DNA of 64,000 nt from assembly GCF_000367365.1 (NCBI RefSeq), contig NZ_BARF01000077.1, forward strand, positions 90,716 through 154,715, given 5' to 3'. The DNA comes from Streptomyces prunicolor NBRC 13075. GTDB lineage: Bacteria > Actinomycetota > Actinomycetes > Streptomycetales > Streptomycetaceae. Each line of letters begins with the position of its first letter. Position 1 is the stretch's first letter. This document shows, one piece after another, positions 25,476 through 34,622 of the stretch. Below the pieces are notes generated by a model. The model was not told the DNA's origin, did not search any database, and saw only the letters and a list, made by a program, of their open reading frames with translations. Position numbers and translations under genes: made by a program.

Positions 25476-26594
25476 TTACACGCCGGCGTAGGAGTGCTTG
25501 CCGCCGACGAAGATGTTGACGCCGTAGTAGTTGAAGATCCAGCAGCCGAAGGCGATCAGGGCCAGGTAGGCGGCCTTGCGGCCCTTCCAGCCGGCCGTGG
25601 CGCGGGCGTGCAGGTAGCAGGCGTAGGCGACCCAGGTGATGAACGCCCAGGTCTCCTTCGGGTCCCAGCCCCAGTAGCGGCCCCAGGCCGACTCGGCCCA
25701 GATCGAGCCCGCGATGATCGTGAACGTCCACAGCGGGAAGACGGCCGCGTTCACGCGGTAGGAGAACTTGTCGAGGTTCGCCGAGGCGGGCAGCCGCTCC
25801 ATCACCGAGGTGGAGAAGGCGCCGGGCTTGCCGCCGTTCGCGAGCTTGCTCTCGTACGAGTCCTTGAAGAGGTACAGGAGCGTGCCTACGGCGCCCACGT
25901 AGAAGACCGCGCCGCAGATGATCGCGGTCGAGACGTGGATGTACAGCCAGTACGAGTGGAGGGCGGGAACCAATTGATCGCTGGCGGTGTACAAGACAGT
26001 GACGGCGATGCCGAGATCGAGGAGGACCGTCGTGACCAGGAACAGGCCGAGCCAGCGCACGTTCTTCTTGAGCAGCAGCAGCGTCAGGTACACGCCGACG
26101 GCGACCGTGGAGAAGGTGATGTTGAACTCGTACATGTTGCCCCAGGGCGCCCGCTCCACCGAGGCCGCGCGGGCGATGACGCCGCTCAGCTCGATGAGGA
26201 AGGCAAGCACCGTGAGGGACACGGCGATACGGCCGTAGAGGTCGCCCTGTTCGTCCCCGCCGTGCGCGCCGGGACCGTCCGGCACGTCACGCGAGCCGGA
26301 CGCGGCCCGTACGACCACCTTCGGCCGCTCCAGCACGGCGGTGCCGCCGGCGTTCTGCACGGTGACGGCGGGCGCCGCCGCCTTCTTCGCCTCGGCACCG
26401 GTCAGCGCGGCGGCCGTACGGCCGATCTTGCTGCGGCTGCCGAAGGTCCATTCGGCGATGTACGCGAAGAAGGCCAGGGTGTAGACGGCCATCGACGAGT
26501 AGATCAGCGTGTTGCTGAGGTTGGCCAGGTGCTCGTTGGTGGCAGCGGCCAGATTGGTCACGGAGGCGATGTCGGTTGCGGCGGCGAGAGTCAC
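25476..26594 (-). CDS. ccsB: System II cytochrome c maturation protein CcsB (ResC)
   Basis: 372 residues, about eight membrane helices. The haem-handling tryptophan motif WGWDPKETW is at 308-316, and conserved histidines lie in adjacent helices. With ResB it forms the synthase that moves haem across the membrane and attaches it to apocytochrome c CXXCH sites. It is the last gene of the resA-ccdA-resB-ccsB unit; its start overlaps the resB stop by 4 nt (26591-26594). Confidence 0.93.
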   Translation of the reverse strand: MTLAAATDIASVTNLAAATNEHLANLSNTLIYSSMAVYTLAFFAYIAEWTFGSRSKIGRTAAALTGAEAKKAAAPAVTVQNAGGTAVLERPKVVVRAASGSRDVPDGPGAHGGDEQGDLYGRIAVSLTVLAFLIELSGVIARAASVERAPWGNMYEFNITFSTVAVGVYLTLLLLKKNVRWLGLFLVTTVLLDLGIAVTVLYTASDQLVPALHSYWLYIHVSTAIICGAVFYVGAVGTLLYLFKDSYESKLANGGKPGAFSTSVMERLPASANLDKFSYRVNAAVFPLWTFTIIAGSIWAESAWGRYWGWDPKETWAFITWVAYACYLHARATAGWKGRKAAYLALIAFGCWIFNYYGVNIFVGGKHSYAGV

Positions 26595-28468
26595 TTCTCA
26601 GCCCCTTCGGCGGGTACGGGCGGTTCGACGCCGGAGTCGGAGTCGTGGGTGTCGGCGTCGGAGTTGGGGGTGTTCGGGTCGTCGGCGGGGGGTTTTGGGG
26701 CGTCGGCGGTCTTGGGGGCGTCGATCTTCGGGCCGTCGGCCGGCTTCGTCGGGGCCCGGTCGTGCACCAGCGCGGCCAGGTCGCCGAGTTCCTCGGGGAG
26801 TTTCGCGGACTCGCTGCGGCCGAGGCCGGCCATCTCGACGACCGTCACTCCGTCCGCGCCGCGCGTAGCCCGCACCCAGACGCGGCGGCGCTGGATGAAC
26901 AGGGAGCCGGCCAGACCGAGGATCGCGGTGAGGGCGCCGGCCAGGGCCCAGGTGGTGCCGGGCTGCTGGACGACCTGGAAGCCCGCCCACTCCTTGATCT
27001 GCTTGTCGAAGGTGATCGACCCGGCGCCGTTCGGCAGCTTCATCGTCTCGCCGGGCAGCAGCTGGGCCTTGAGGATCTTGCCCTTGGAGTCCTTGAACTG
27101 CTTCAGGTTCTTGGTCTCCAGCTGGTACACGTTCTGCGGGATGCCCGAGTTGACGCCCAGATCACCGTGGTAGCCGGTCACGTTGAGCACCGGGTAGTCG
27201 AGCCCGGGGTACTGGGAGAACATCGTGCCGCTGCCCTTGGCGTACGTCGGCACGAACAGGGCGGCGAAACCGAGCTGTTCGGCGACGCCCTGGGCGTTCT
27301 TGTAGCCGTCGAGGACCTTGATGGCGCCCTGCGAGGTGACGTTGGAGTCGATCGGCAGCATCGGTACGGCCTGGTGGAAGACCACGTTGCCCTTGCCGTC
27401 CCGGACGGTGACGACCGGGGCGTAGCCGTGGCTGACGAGGTAGACCTTCGAGTCGCCGATCTCCAGCGGCTCGTTGACCTTGATGGTGTGCTTCTCGGAC
27501 TTGCCGTAGGCGCCGATGCTGTAGCTGATGTCGGCCTGGAAGGTGCTCGGGGTGCCGCGGTTGGGGCCGGTGCGCTCGTACGTGCCGATGAAGTTCTTCA
27601 GGTTGAAGCTGAACGGCACGAGGTCGTCGTCGCTGAAGAGGTTGCCGGACTTGAAGTCGTCGTACTGGGTGAGGGTGTTGGAGAAGCCGTCGCCCTCGAC
27701 GATCAGCTTGTCGCCCTCGGACTTGAAGAGCTGGCCCCAGGCAAAGGCGATCAGCATCACGATCAGCGCGAGGTGGAAGAGGAGGTTGCCGGTCTCGCGG
27801 AGGTAGCCCTTCTCGGCGGCTACGGCGTCCCCGGCGATGTGCGCGCGGAAACGCCGCTTCTTCAGCGCCGCGAGGGCGACTTCGCGGACCTGCTCGGGCT
27901 CGGCGGCGGTGCGCCAAGTGGCGTACGCGGGAAGGCGGTTGAGCCGCTTGGGCGCGCCCGGCGGACGGCCGCGGAGCTGGCCGACGAACTGCCAGGTGCG
28001 CGGGATGATGCAGCCGATGAGGGAGACGAAGAGGAGGACGTAGATCGCGCCGAACCAGGCGGAGCCGTAGACGTGGAAGAGGCCGAGCTTCTGGTAGATC
28101 GGCCCGAGCGTCTTGTGCGCGTCCTGGAACTCGGAGACCTTCAGCGCGTCGGTGCCGGACTGCGGGATCAGCGAGCCGGGGACCGCGCCGAGCGACAGCA
28201 GGAACAGCAGCATCAGCGCGACCCGCATCGAGGTCAGCTGGCGCCAGAACCAGCGCGCCCAGCCGAGCGCCTCGCGACCGGTCCAGGCGAGCCAGCCGGT
28301 GAGGCCGGGCCTGCGGTTGCCGCCGAAGGAGCCGGGCATGGCCGTCTCGACGGGGGCCGTGGAGAGCTGGGAGCCTGCGGCGCCGAGATCCTGGTCGTCG
28401 GCGGAGGAATCGGCCCGGGGCGAGTCAGCGGGCGTCTCGGCGGGCGAGTCGGCGGTCGTCTTGCTCAT
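26591..28468 (-). CDS. resB: System II cytochrome c maturation protein ResB
   Basis: 625 residues, long for the family because of N- and C-terminal Asp/Pro/Thr-rich tails (start MSKTTADSPAETPADSP; end DPNTPNSDADTHDSDSG). Four membrane helices, at about 68-90, 127-145, 215-235 and near 525, enclose the large extracytoplasmic domain (about 240-520) that binds apocytochrome and haem. It works with CcsB. It follows ccdA after 3 nt. Repeats of the kind found in the low-complexity tails are common in this genome. Confidence 0.92.
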   Translation of the reverse strand: MSKTTADSPAETPADSPRADSSADDQDLGAAGSQLSTAPVETAMPGSFGGNRRPGLTGWLAWTGREALGWARWFWRQLTSMRVALMLLFLLSLGAVPGSLIPQSGTDALKVSEFQDAHKTLGPIYQKLGLFHVYGSAWFGAIYVLLFVSLIGCIIPRTWQFVGQLRGRPPGAPKRLNRLPAYATWRTAAEPEQVREVALAALKKRRFRAHIAGDAVAAEKGYLRETGNLLFHLALIVMLIAFAWGQLFKSEGDKLIVEGDGFSNTLTQYDDFKSGNLFSDDDLVPFSFNLKNFIGTYERTGPNRGTPSTFQADISYSIGAYGKSEKHTIKVNEPLEIGDSKVYLVSHGYAPVVTVRDGKGNVVFHQAVPMLPIDSNVTSQGAIKVLDGYKNAQGVAEQLGFAALFVPTYAKGSGTMFSQYPGLDYPVLNVTGYHGDLGVNSGIPQNVYQLETKNLKQFKDSKGKILKAQLLPGETMKLPNGAGSITFDKQIKEWAGFQVVQQPGTTWALAGALTAILGLAGSLFIQRRRVWVRATRGADGVTVVEMAGLGRSESAKLPEELGDLAALVHDRAPTKPADGPKIDAPKTADAPKPPADDPNTPNSDADTHDSDSGVEPPVPAEGAEK

Positions 28469-28471
28469 CGA

Positions 28472-29239
28472 TCAGATCCCTACAGTGAAGCCGTCGGACC
28501 AGCCCTGCATGTCCTGCACCAGCGCGTCCCAGGCGCCGGTGAGCAGCAGCACGCCGGTCACGATCATCATGGTGCCGCCGACGCGCATCACCCAGACGTA
28601 GTGGCGCTTGACCCAGCCGAAGGCGCCGAGGGCCTTGCGGAACGCGACCGCGGTGAGGACGAAGGGGACACCCAGGCCGAGACAGTACGCGACGGTCAGT
28701 ATGGCGCCGCGACCGGCACTCGACTGCTGCGAGGAGAGCGCGATCACGGAGGCGAGCGTGGGGCCGATACAGGGCGTCCAGCCGATCCCGAACAGCGCGC
28801 CGAGGATGGGCGCCCCTATCAATCCGGCGGTCGGCCTCTTGTGGAAACGGAACTCACGCTGGGTCAGCCACGGCATGAGCCCCATGAAGAAGACGCCCAT
28901 GAGGATCATGAAGACGCCGAGGATCTTGGACAGGACGTCCTTCTGCTCCTGCAAGGTCTGCCCGAAGTAGCCGAACAGCGCCCCGCCGGACACGAACACA
29001 GCGGTGAAGCCAAGGACGAAGAGGGAGGCGCCGGCGACCATCCGGCCCCGCCGGGCATCGCCCAGGTCGGTGCCGCTGACCCCGGTGACGTAGGAGAGGT
29101 AGCCGGGGACGAGGGGCAGGACGCACGGCGAGAAGAAGGAGACGAGCCCACCGAGTACGGCGATCGGCAGGGCGAGCAGCAGGGCCCCGCTGAAGACCGT
29201 CTCGTTCTGGCCCGGCAGGGCGGCGGCGGCGAGCAGCAC
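28472..29239 (-). CDS. ccdA: Cytochrome c biogenesis thiol-disulfide protein CcdA
   Basis: 255 residues, six membrane helices. The two redox cysteines sit in the family motifs SFFSPCVLPLVPGY (Cys39) and GWTPCIGPTL (Cys157). CcdA passes electrons from cytoplasmic thioredoxin to the extracytoplasmic reductase ResA, encoded 6 nt upstream. The start is the GTG at 29239. Confidence 0.94.
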   Translation of the reverse strand: MLLAAAALPGQNETVFSGALLLALPIAVLGGLVSFFSPCVLPLVPGYLSYVTGVSGTDLGDARRGRMVAGASLFVLGFTAVFVSGGALFGYFGQTLQEQKDVLSKILGVFMILMGVFFMGLMPWLTQREFRFHKRPTAGLIGAPILGALFGIGWTPCIGPTLASVIALSSQQSSAGRGAILTVAYCLGLGVPFVLTAVAFRKALGAFGWVKRHYVWVMRVGGTMMIVTGVLLLTGAWDALVQDMQGWSDGFTVGI

Positions 29240-29245
29240 GTCAGC

Positions 29246-29848
29246 TCACTTCTCCGCGATGACCGGGTCGAGCATTTCGCGCAGCTTCTCCTCGCTGAGT
29301 GCCTGGAGTGCGCGCGCCGCGATCTTCCCGTCCCGGTCGATGACGATCGTGGAGGGGATGGCCTGCGGGTTGAGGGTGCCCTTCTTGAAGCGGAGCATCA
29401 GCTTGCCCGTCGGGTCGTAGAGACTCGGGTACGGGACCTGGTACTTCTTCTCGAACGCCACGGCCGGGTCGGTGCTGGTGTCGCGGGTGTTGAGGCCGAC
29501 GAACTGGACGTCCTTGTTGGCCGTGGCCTTGGCGACCTGGACCAGGTTGTCCGCCTCGGCGCGGCACGGGGAGCACCAGGAGCCCCACACGTTGACGACG
29601 AGGACCTTGCCCTTGTAGTCGGCGGTGCTGAGGGTCTTGCCGTCGATGGTCTTGCCGGACAGATCGGGGGCGGCCTGGCGGTCGCCCTTCTTGACGGTCG
29701 CGATGCCGTCGGAGCCGGTGATGAAGTTGGTGTTGCCCGAACCTCCGGAGGTGCCTCCGGAGCTGCACGCGGACAGCACCAACGCGGCGACGGCAACACC
29801 GGCGGTCGACAGGACGGCGCGGCTACGGGCGCGACTGGCGGCACTCAT
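29246..29848 (-). CDS. resA: ResA/TlpA-like thiol-disulfide oxidoreductase lipoprotein
   Basis: 200 residues. A lipoprotein signal ends in LSAC (Cys28), and the thioredoxin-fold active site is WCSPC (Cys92, Cys95). ResA keeps the haem-binding cysteines of apocytochrome c reduced, using electrons from CcdA. It is the first gene of the four-gene maturation unit. The Gly/Ser-rich linker after the lipobox is typical of anchored actinobacterial lipoproteins. Confidence 0.92.
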   Translation of the reverse strand: MSAASRARSRAVLSTAGVAVAALVLSACSSGGTSGGSGNTNFITGSDGIATVKKGDRQAAPDLSGKTIDGKTLSTADYKGKVLVVNVWGSWCSPCRAEADNLVQVAKATANKDVQFVGLNTRDTSTDPAVAFEKKYQVPYPSLYDPTGKLMLRFKKGTLNPQAIPSTIVIDRDGKIAARALQALSEEKLREMLDPVIAEK

Positions 29849-29920
29849 GTGAAAAGTTTCGCATGCCCGTTCTGGGGATCTTGCGCGCCCCCCTCAACGG
29901 CGTACGGCGGGCGGAAAACC

Positions 29921-29944
29921 GCATTTCAGACGGCATTTCAGGCG
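29921..29944. repeat. 12-bp tandem duplication at a stop codon
   Basis: Units 29921-29932 (gcatttcagacg) and 29933-29944 (gcatttcaggcg) differ at one base. The second contains the stop codon of the deacetylase gene; the first repeats it in frame, giving two TGA codons twelve bases apart. Confidence 0.7.
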
Positions 29945-31242
29945 GCGTCTCCAGTGGCCGTGGAGGAGGCCGACGAGGAGGTGCCGGGGCTCGCGGGCAG
30001 GAAGGACTTCCAGCCGCCGGCCGGTGCCTGGCCGACGTCGAGGGTGCGCAGCTTGGCCAGCACCTCGGGCTTCTGCACGTCGATCCAGTCGGTGAACTGC
30101 TTGAAGGAGACGAGCCGTACGTCCTCGCCCTTCTCCTTCAACTGGGCGATGTGCTTGAAGGCCTGCTCGACGGCGTCCATGTAGATGCCGCCGTTCCAGT
30201 GCTCGAAGTGGTTGCCGATGAAGAAGGGGGCGCGGTTGGACTCGTAGGCGCGCTGGAAGCCGGATATGTAGGCCTGCGCGGCCTGGGTACGCCAGCCCGG
30301 GTAGTTGTAGGCGGGCGCGTTGGTCGAGTTGACGGACTGGTTGGCCAGCATGTTGTAGTCCATCGAGAGGACTTCGAAGCTGTGCCCGGGGAAGGGGACC
30401 GCCTGGAGCGGGTAGTCCCAGACGCCGTTCCGCTTCACGGGCCAGACCTGGCGGCCGCCGGGCGAGGAGGCGTCGTAGCGCCAGCCGAGGGAACGGGCGG
30501 TGGGCAGCAGGTTGTCCTGGCCGAGGAGGCAGGGCGTCCGGCCGCCGACGAGCTCCTTCTCGTAGTCGAAGGGCAGGGACGGCAGGTCGGTCCAGCCGGT
30601 GTTGGTGCGCCACTCCTTCACGAAGGACTTGGCCTGGTCTATCTCGCTGCGCCACTGCTGAGGCGTCCAGTTGCCGACCGTGCCGTAGCCGGAGCAGAAG
30701 TGGCCGTTGAAGTGGGTGCCTATCTCGTGGCCCTCGAGCCACGCGCGGCGGACGTTGGTGAGCGTCGCCTTGACGTGTTCGTCGGTGAGGTAGCCGATGT
30801 CGGAGGCGCCCCGCGCGTTGTTCGGCGGGTTGTACAGGCGCTTCTTCGACTCGGGCAGCAGATAGATGCCGGAGAGGAAGAAGGTCATGCTCGCGCCGTG
30901 CTGCTTGGCGAGGTCGAGGAAGCGGGGGAACAGGCCGTTGCCCACCTCGCCCGCGCCGTCCCAGGAGAAGATCACGAACTGCGGCGGGGTCTGCCCGGCC
31001 TCCAACGGCACGGGCTTGGCGGGCTGCTTGGGCTGCGCGCCGGTGAAGGAAGTGGAGCCGTCACCGATGGGCTTGGCCCGGGGCTCAAGCGACTTGGTGG
31101 GACCGCCGGAGGACCCCTTCCCGGAACCGCCGGAGGAGGGCTTCGACCCGTCCGAACCGAGCGTCCCGCACCCCGCGAGTCCTACGGCCGCCGCGGCGCC
31201 CGCACCGACTCCGAGCGCCCCTCGTCGAGTGAGACTCCGCAT
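29938..31242 (-). CDS. Polysaccharide deacetylase-like lipoprotein
   Basis: 434 residues. The signal contains a twin arginine (residues 6-7) and a lipobox GLAGC (Cys25), so it is probably exported by Tat and lipid-anchored. A Gly/Ser/Pro linker follows. The NodB-like barrel is visible as FVIFSWDGAGEVG, TFFLSGIYLLP and HEIGTHFNGHFCSGYG, the latter with the metal-binding His pair. Substrates may be cell-wall or capsular glycans. It is 90 nt upstream of resA on the same strand but probably separate from that pathway. Confidence 0.8.
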   Translation of the reverse strand: MRSLTRRGALGVGAGAAAAVGLAGCGTLGSDGSKPSSGGSGKGSSGGPTKSLEPRAKPIGDGSTSFTGAQPKQPAKPVPLEAGQTPPQFVIFSWDGAGEVGNGLFPRFLDLAKQHGASMTFFLSGIYLLPESKKRLYNPPNNARGASDIGYLTDEHVKATLTNVRRAWLEGHEIGTHFNGHFCSGYGTVGNWTPQQWRSEIDQAKSFVKEWRTNTGWTDLPSLPFDYEKELVGGRTPCLLGQDNLLPTARSLGWRYDASSPGGRQVWPVKRNGVWDYPLQAVPFPGHSFEVLSMDYNMLANQSVNSTNAPAYNYPGWRTQAAQAYISGFQRAYESNRAPFFIGNHFEHWNGGIYMDAVEQAFKHIAQLKEKGEDVRLVSFKQFTDWIDVQKPEVLAKLRTLDVGQAPAGGWKSFLPASPGTSSSASSTATGDAA

Positions 31243-31341
31243 TGTTTCCCCATCCGTCGCGTCCTCTGTGGTCTACCTGTGAGAGGACGCGCCGGACAAG
31301 AAAGTTCACCGTGAACGATGTGGGTTGCGAAACAAATGTCA

Positions 31342-31361
31342 CAGGGCTGTCACCAGCCCTG
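31342..31361. terminator. Hairpin between the phosphatase and deacetylase genes
   Basis: A perfect 8-bp stem, cagggctg/cagccctg (31342-31349 and 31354-31361), with a TCAC loop. It lies after the phosphatase gene and before the deacetylase gene on the minus strand. Confidence 0.6.
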
Positions 31362-31380
31362 CCCCTGACGAGTGGTCAAA

Positions 31381-31407
31381 CCCGCCTTTCCCGCCTTTCC
31401 CGCCTTT
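31381..31407. repeat. 9-bp tandem repeat beside a stop codon
   Basis: Three perfect copies of cccgccttt at 31381-31389, 31390-31398 and 31399-31407 end one base before the stop codon of the phosphatase gene. Confidence 0.85.
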
Positions 31408-31408
31408 G

Positions 31409-32095
31409 TCAGGCGCCGAACGCCTTGTCCTTCCCCTTGACCGGCTTGGCGCCGGCGAGGAGATGGGCCGGGACGAGGTCCCGGGCCGGCTCGGTGTAGC
31501 CGACGGACACGATCTTGTCGCCGCGGTAGGTGAAGGTCGTCAGGGAGGCGAGGGTGCACTGCCGCTTGCGCGGGTCGTGCCACAGCCGGCGCCGCTCGAC
31601 GTACGACCGCACGATCCAGATCGGCAGCTGATGGCTGACCAGCACCGCTTCATGCCCGCGCGCGGCGTCCTTGGCGGCGTCCAGCGCGGCCATCATGCGG
31701 ACGACCTGGTCGACGTAGGGCTCACCCCAGGACGGCTTGAACGGGTTGACGAGGTACTTCCAGTTGTCGGGCTTCTTCAACGCCCCGTCGCCGACCCCGA
31801 AGGTCTTGCCCTGAAAGACGTTGTCGGCCTCGATGAGCCGCCCGTCGGTCGCGAGGTCGAGCCCGTGCGCCTTGGCGATCGGCGTGGCGGTCTCCTGCGC
31901 GCGCTCCAGCGGGGAGGCGACGACGTGCGTGACATCGCGGGAGGAGAGGTGCTCGGCGACCCGGTCGGCCATCTGCCGCCCGAGTTCGGAGAGGTGGTAG
32001 CCGGGGAGACGGCCGTACAACACCCCTTCAGGGTTGGCGACTTCGCCGTGCCGCATCACATGCACGACGGTGATGTCACTGGTGTTGTCACTCAT
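31409..32095 (-). CDS. Histidine phosphatase (phosphoglycerate mutase-like)
   Basis: 228 residues. The catalytic RHGE motif is at residues 15-18, with the second histidine in HEAVLVSHQLPI. Members dephosphorylate small phosphoesters; the substrate is unknown. The start overlaps hemL by 4 nt (32092-32095), so the two genes are coupled. The Lys-rich end (GKDKAF) precedes a tandem repeat just after the stop. Confidence 0.88.
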   Translation of the reverse strand: MSDNTSDITVVHVMRHGEVANPEGVLYGRLPGYHLSELGRQMADRVAEHLSSRDVTHVVASPLERAQETATPIAKAHGLDLATDGRLIEADNVFQGKTFGVGDGALKKPDNWKYLVNPFKPSWGEPYVDQVVRMMAALDAAKDAARGHEAVLVSHQLPIWIVRSYVERRRLWHDPRKRQCTLASLTTFTYRGDKIVSVGYTEPARDLVPAHLLAGAKPVKGKDKAFGA

Positions 32096-33471
32096 GCTGC
32101 TGTGGCCTCCGCCGCCGCTCGGGCCGCCGCCGGGAGGGCGTCGGCGATCCGCTGGATGGCCCGTTCGTCGTGGGCCGTGGAAACGAACCAGGACTCGAAG
32201 GACGAGGGCGGCAGATAGACGCCGCTCGCCAGCATCGAGTGGAAGAAGGCGGTGAAGCGGTACGACTCCTGCGCCTTGGCGTCCTCGTAGTTGCGCACGC
32301 TCCGGTCGGTGAAGAACACGGAGAACAGGTTGGAGGCGTTCTGCAGCCGGTGCGCGACACCTTCCTTGCTGAGCGCCTCGGTGACGAGCGACTGGATCTG
32401 CGCGGATACGGCGTCGATCGTGTCGTAGGCCGCGTCGTCGAGGAGCCGCAGCTGGGCGAGGCCGGCGGCGGTCGCGACCGGGTTACCGGAGAGGGTGCCG
32501 GCCTGGTAGACGGGCCCCGCGGGGGCGAGGTGCGCCATGATGTCGGCGCGCCCGCCGAACGCGGCGGCGGGAAAGCCACCGCCCATGACCTTCCCGAAGG
32601 TCATGAGATCGGGTACGACCCCGTCGATCCCGAACCACCCTGCCCGGCTGGTCCGGAAGCCCGTCATCACCTCGTCGGAGATGAAGAGGGCACCGTTCTT
32701 CGAGCAGGCGTCCTTGAGCCCCTGGTTGAACCCGGCGGCGGGCGGCACGACGCCCATGTTCCCGGGCGAGGCCTCCGTAATAACGCACGCGATCTCACCG
32801 GGATGCCGGTGGAAGGCCTCGTTGACGGCTTCGAGGTCGTTGTACGGCAGGACGATCGTGTCGCCGGCCTGGGCGCCGGTGACGCCCGGGGTGTCGGGCA
32901 GCGCGAAGGTGGCGACACCGGAACCGGCGGCGGCGAGGAGCGCGTCGACGTGACCGTGGTAACACCCGGCGAACTTGATCACCTTGGGCCGCCCGGTGAA
33001 CCCGCGGGCGAGCCGGATGGCGGACATGGTCGCCTCGGTCCCGCTGGAGACGAGCCGCACCTGCTGCACGGGCTCGACGCGGGCGACGATCTCCTCGGCG
33101 AGCGCGACCTCGCCCTCGCCGGGGGTGCCGAAGGAGGTGCCGCGCGACACGGCGTCGTGGACGGCGGCGATCACGTCGGGCTGGGAGTGCCCGAGGATCA
33201 TGGGACCCCAGGAGCAGACGAGGTCGACGTACTCGCGCCCGTCGGCGTCCGTCAGATAGGGACCGTTGCCGGAGACCATGAACCGGGGCGTGCCGCCGAC
33301 GGCGCGGAAGGCGCGCACCGGGGAGTTCACGCCGCCCGGCGTGACGACCGACGCACGGTCGAAGAGAGCCTGCGAGACGGGTGCGTCGTAGGGATACGGC
33401 AGGGCGTGCGGCGCCCCGCTCGCCCCTCCGCTGGGCATTTCGCTGGGCGTTCCGCTTGGCGTTTCGGTCAT
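32092..33471 (-). CDS. hemL: Glutamate-1-semialdehyde 2,1-aminomutase
   Basis: 459 residues, class III aminotransferase fold. Family motifs are TPGGVNSPVRAF, SSGTEATMSAIRLAR and the PLP-lysine segment TFGKVMGGGFPAAAFGG. HemL makes 5-aminolevulinate for haem and other tetrapyrroles, which fits the nearby cytochrome c maturation genes. About 30 extra N-terminal residues are Pro/Ser/Gly-rich. The ATG at 33471 follows cgcaggtc. Confidence 0.95.
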   Translation of the reverse strand: MTETPSGTPSEMPSGGASGAPHALPYPYDAPVSQALFDRASVVTPGGVNSPVRAFRAVGGTPRFMVSGNGPYLTDADGREYVDLVCSWGPMILGHSQPDVIAAVHDAVSRGTSFGTPGEGEVALAEEIVARVEPVQQVRLVSSGTEATMSAIRLARGFTGRPKVIKFAGCYHGHVDALLAAAGSGVATFALPDTPGVTGAQAGDTIVLPYNDLEAVNEAFHRHPGEIACVITEASPGNMGVVPPAAGFNQGLKDACSKNGALFISDEVMTGFRTSRAGWFGIDGVVPDLMTFGKVMGGGFPAAAFGGRADIMAHLAPAGPVYQAGTLSGNPVATAAGLAQLRLLDDAAYDTIDAVSAQIQSLVTEALSKEGVAHRLQNASNLFSVFFTDRSVRNYEDAKAQESYRFTAFFHSMLASGVYLPPSSFESWFVSTAHDERAIQRIADALPAAARAAAEATAA

Positions 33472-33772
33472 GACCTGCGACTTCTCCGGCTTCTCGGACT
33501 TCTCGGATTACTGGGGCTCCGGTGACTCAGTGACCTCCTCAGGGTAGGCGGCGGGAGACCGGGCAGGGGCCCCCACCCGTCTGCGAGACTGGGACCTGAT
33601 ACACACAGAGACACACAGCTCATGCGGGCGCCGGTGTTCAGGGGTTGCGCAGATCCTGCGGACAGGTGTTTCAGCGCACGTTTCGGCGGGCGGCCGTGGG
33701 GGAGGTCACTGACACGATGATCGGGTTGCGCGGCGAGGGCCACGCGTCCTGGAAAAGCAGTCGGGTGGAGAT
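33472..33772. other. 301-bp divergent intergenic region
   Basis: Promoter region between hemL (minus) and the conserved unknown gene (plus). It starts with three 9-bp copies of cttctc(c/g)g(g/a) at 33481-33507 just before hemL and has a short acacacagagacacacag stretch around 33600. I see no gene, hairpin or known riboswitch in it. Confidence 0.5.
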
Positions 33773-34453
33773 ATGCATCGCGGTGGCGGACTGGGCGAGG
33801 GGACTGACGATCTGGGTCCTCGGCGTGCCCGGCGGGGGAAGCACCGGCGCGACGCGGAGGAGGCCGCCGAGGCGGCACGGCAGAGTGGTCCCGGGTCCGG
33901 TGGATCAGGTGGGTCCGGTGGATCCCATGTGGGTTCGGATGAGTCGGATCGGGACGAGCGCCGTATCGAACGTCGGATCGATCAGTTGCGGGCGGGGAGC
34001 AGGAATGGTGGTCGGGTGGGGGTGACGTACAAATACTTCGGTGCGCCCGACGGCGCGACCGCGGCCCGCGTCCCGATCTCGATGCGCCCCGAGGAACTCG
34101 GCGGCGACGAGCTCGGGATGAACGGCATGTTCACCAAGATCAAGCCGGAGACGATGGCCGCGATGGTCCTCACCGGCATCGAGGGCGTCCCGCTCAACAA
34201 GGTGCCCCCGCTGGAACTGGTCGTCCTGCACCCGGACTACGCGGTCGTCAAACTCCCGATGACGGTCGTCGACCCCCTGCGCGGAATCGGCGAGGAGGCG
34301 GTCGGCGCGGCGGCGTTCATCTGGTCGACGGTGCCGGACCGGGGCGGGCCTCGGGATGCGTTCAATGTGTACCAACTGCTGCACGAGTGGCAGGACTTCA
34401 GCCACCGGCTGCATGAGGCGGGGCATCAGCCTTATTGCCTTGTTTGGCCGTGA
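33773..34453 (+). CDS. Conserved Streptomyces protein of unknown function
   Basis: 226 residues. The first 85 are charged and low in complexity, with a (GGS)n linker. The conserved part begins at GVTYKYFGAPD and runs through PEELGGDELGMNGMFTKIKPET to HEAGHQPYCLVWP. There is no signal peptide or membrane helix. The family is conserved near hemL in streptomycetes as I remember, with no assigned role. The start is uncertain within the charged region. A T-tailed terminator follows. Confidence 0.75.
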   Translation: MHRGGGLGEGTDDLGPRRARRGKHRRDAEEAAEAARQSGPGSGGSGGSGGSHVGSDESDRDERRIERRIDQLRAGSRNGGRVGVTYKYFGAPDGATAARVPISMRPEELGGDELGMNGMFTKIKPETMAAMVLTGIEGVPLNKVPPLELVVLHPDYAVVKLPMTVVDPLRGIGEEAVGAAAFIWSTVPDRGGPRDAFNVYQLLHEWQDFSHRLHEAGHQPYCLVWP

Positions 34454-34474
34454 GTTGGGGGTTCCTGGGTGATG

Positions 34475-34501
34475 GGCGAGGTCTTCGGGCCTCGCCTTTT
34501 T
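34475..34501 (+). terminator. Rho-independent terminator with T-run
   Basis: The stem ggcgagg (34475-34481) / cctcgcc (34490-34496) has a loop tcttcggg and is followed by five T. It ends the conserved unknown gene 22 nt earlier. Its flanks resemble those of the hairpin at 49367-49394. Confidence 0.88.
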
Positions 34502-34622
34502 CATGTTTCTGGAGGGGGCGTCAGGCGGGCGCGCTGTCTCCCAAGGCGCCCCGGCCGAGGCTGCGCCGTAGGGAATGGGCGGCGCAGTTCTGCGCACGCG
34601 ATCAGACAGAAGACTCCGGACA

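Noticed and set aside
26576..30184. A 1202-codon open frame on the plus strand
   Set aside because: It is the complement of the resA-ccdA-resB-ccsB genes and arises from their high third-position G+C; the minus-strand proteins have clear family motifs.
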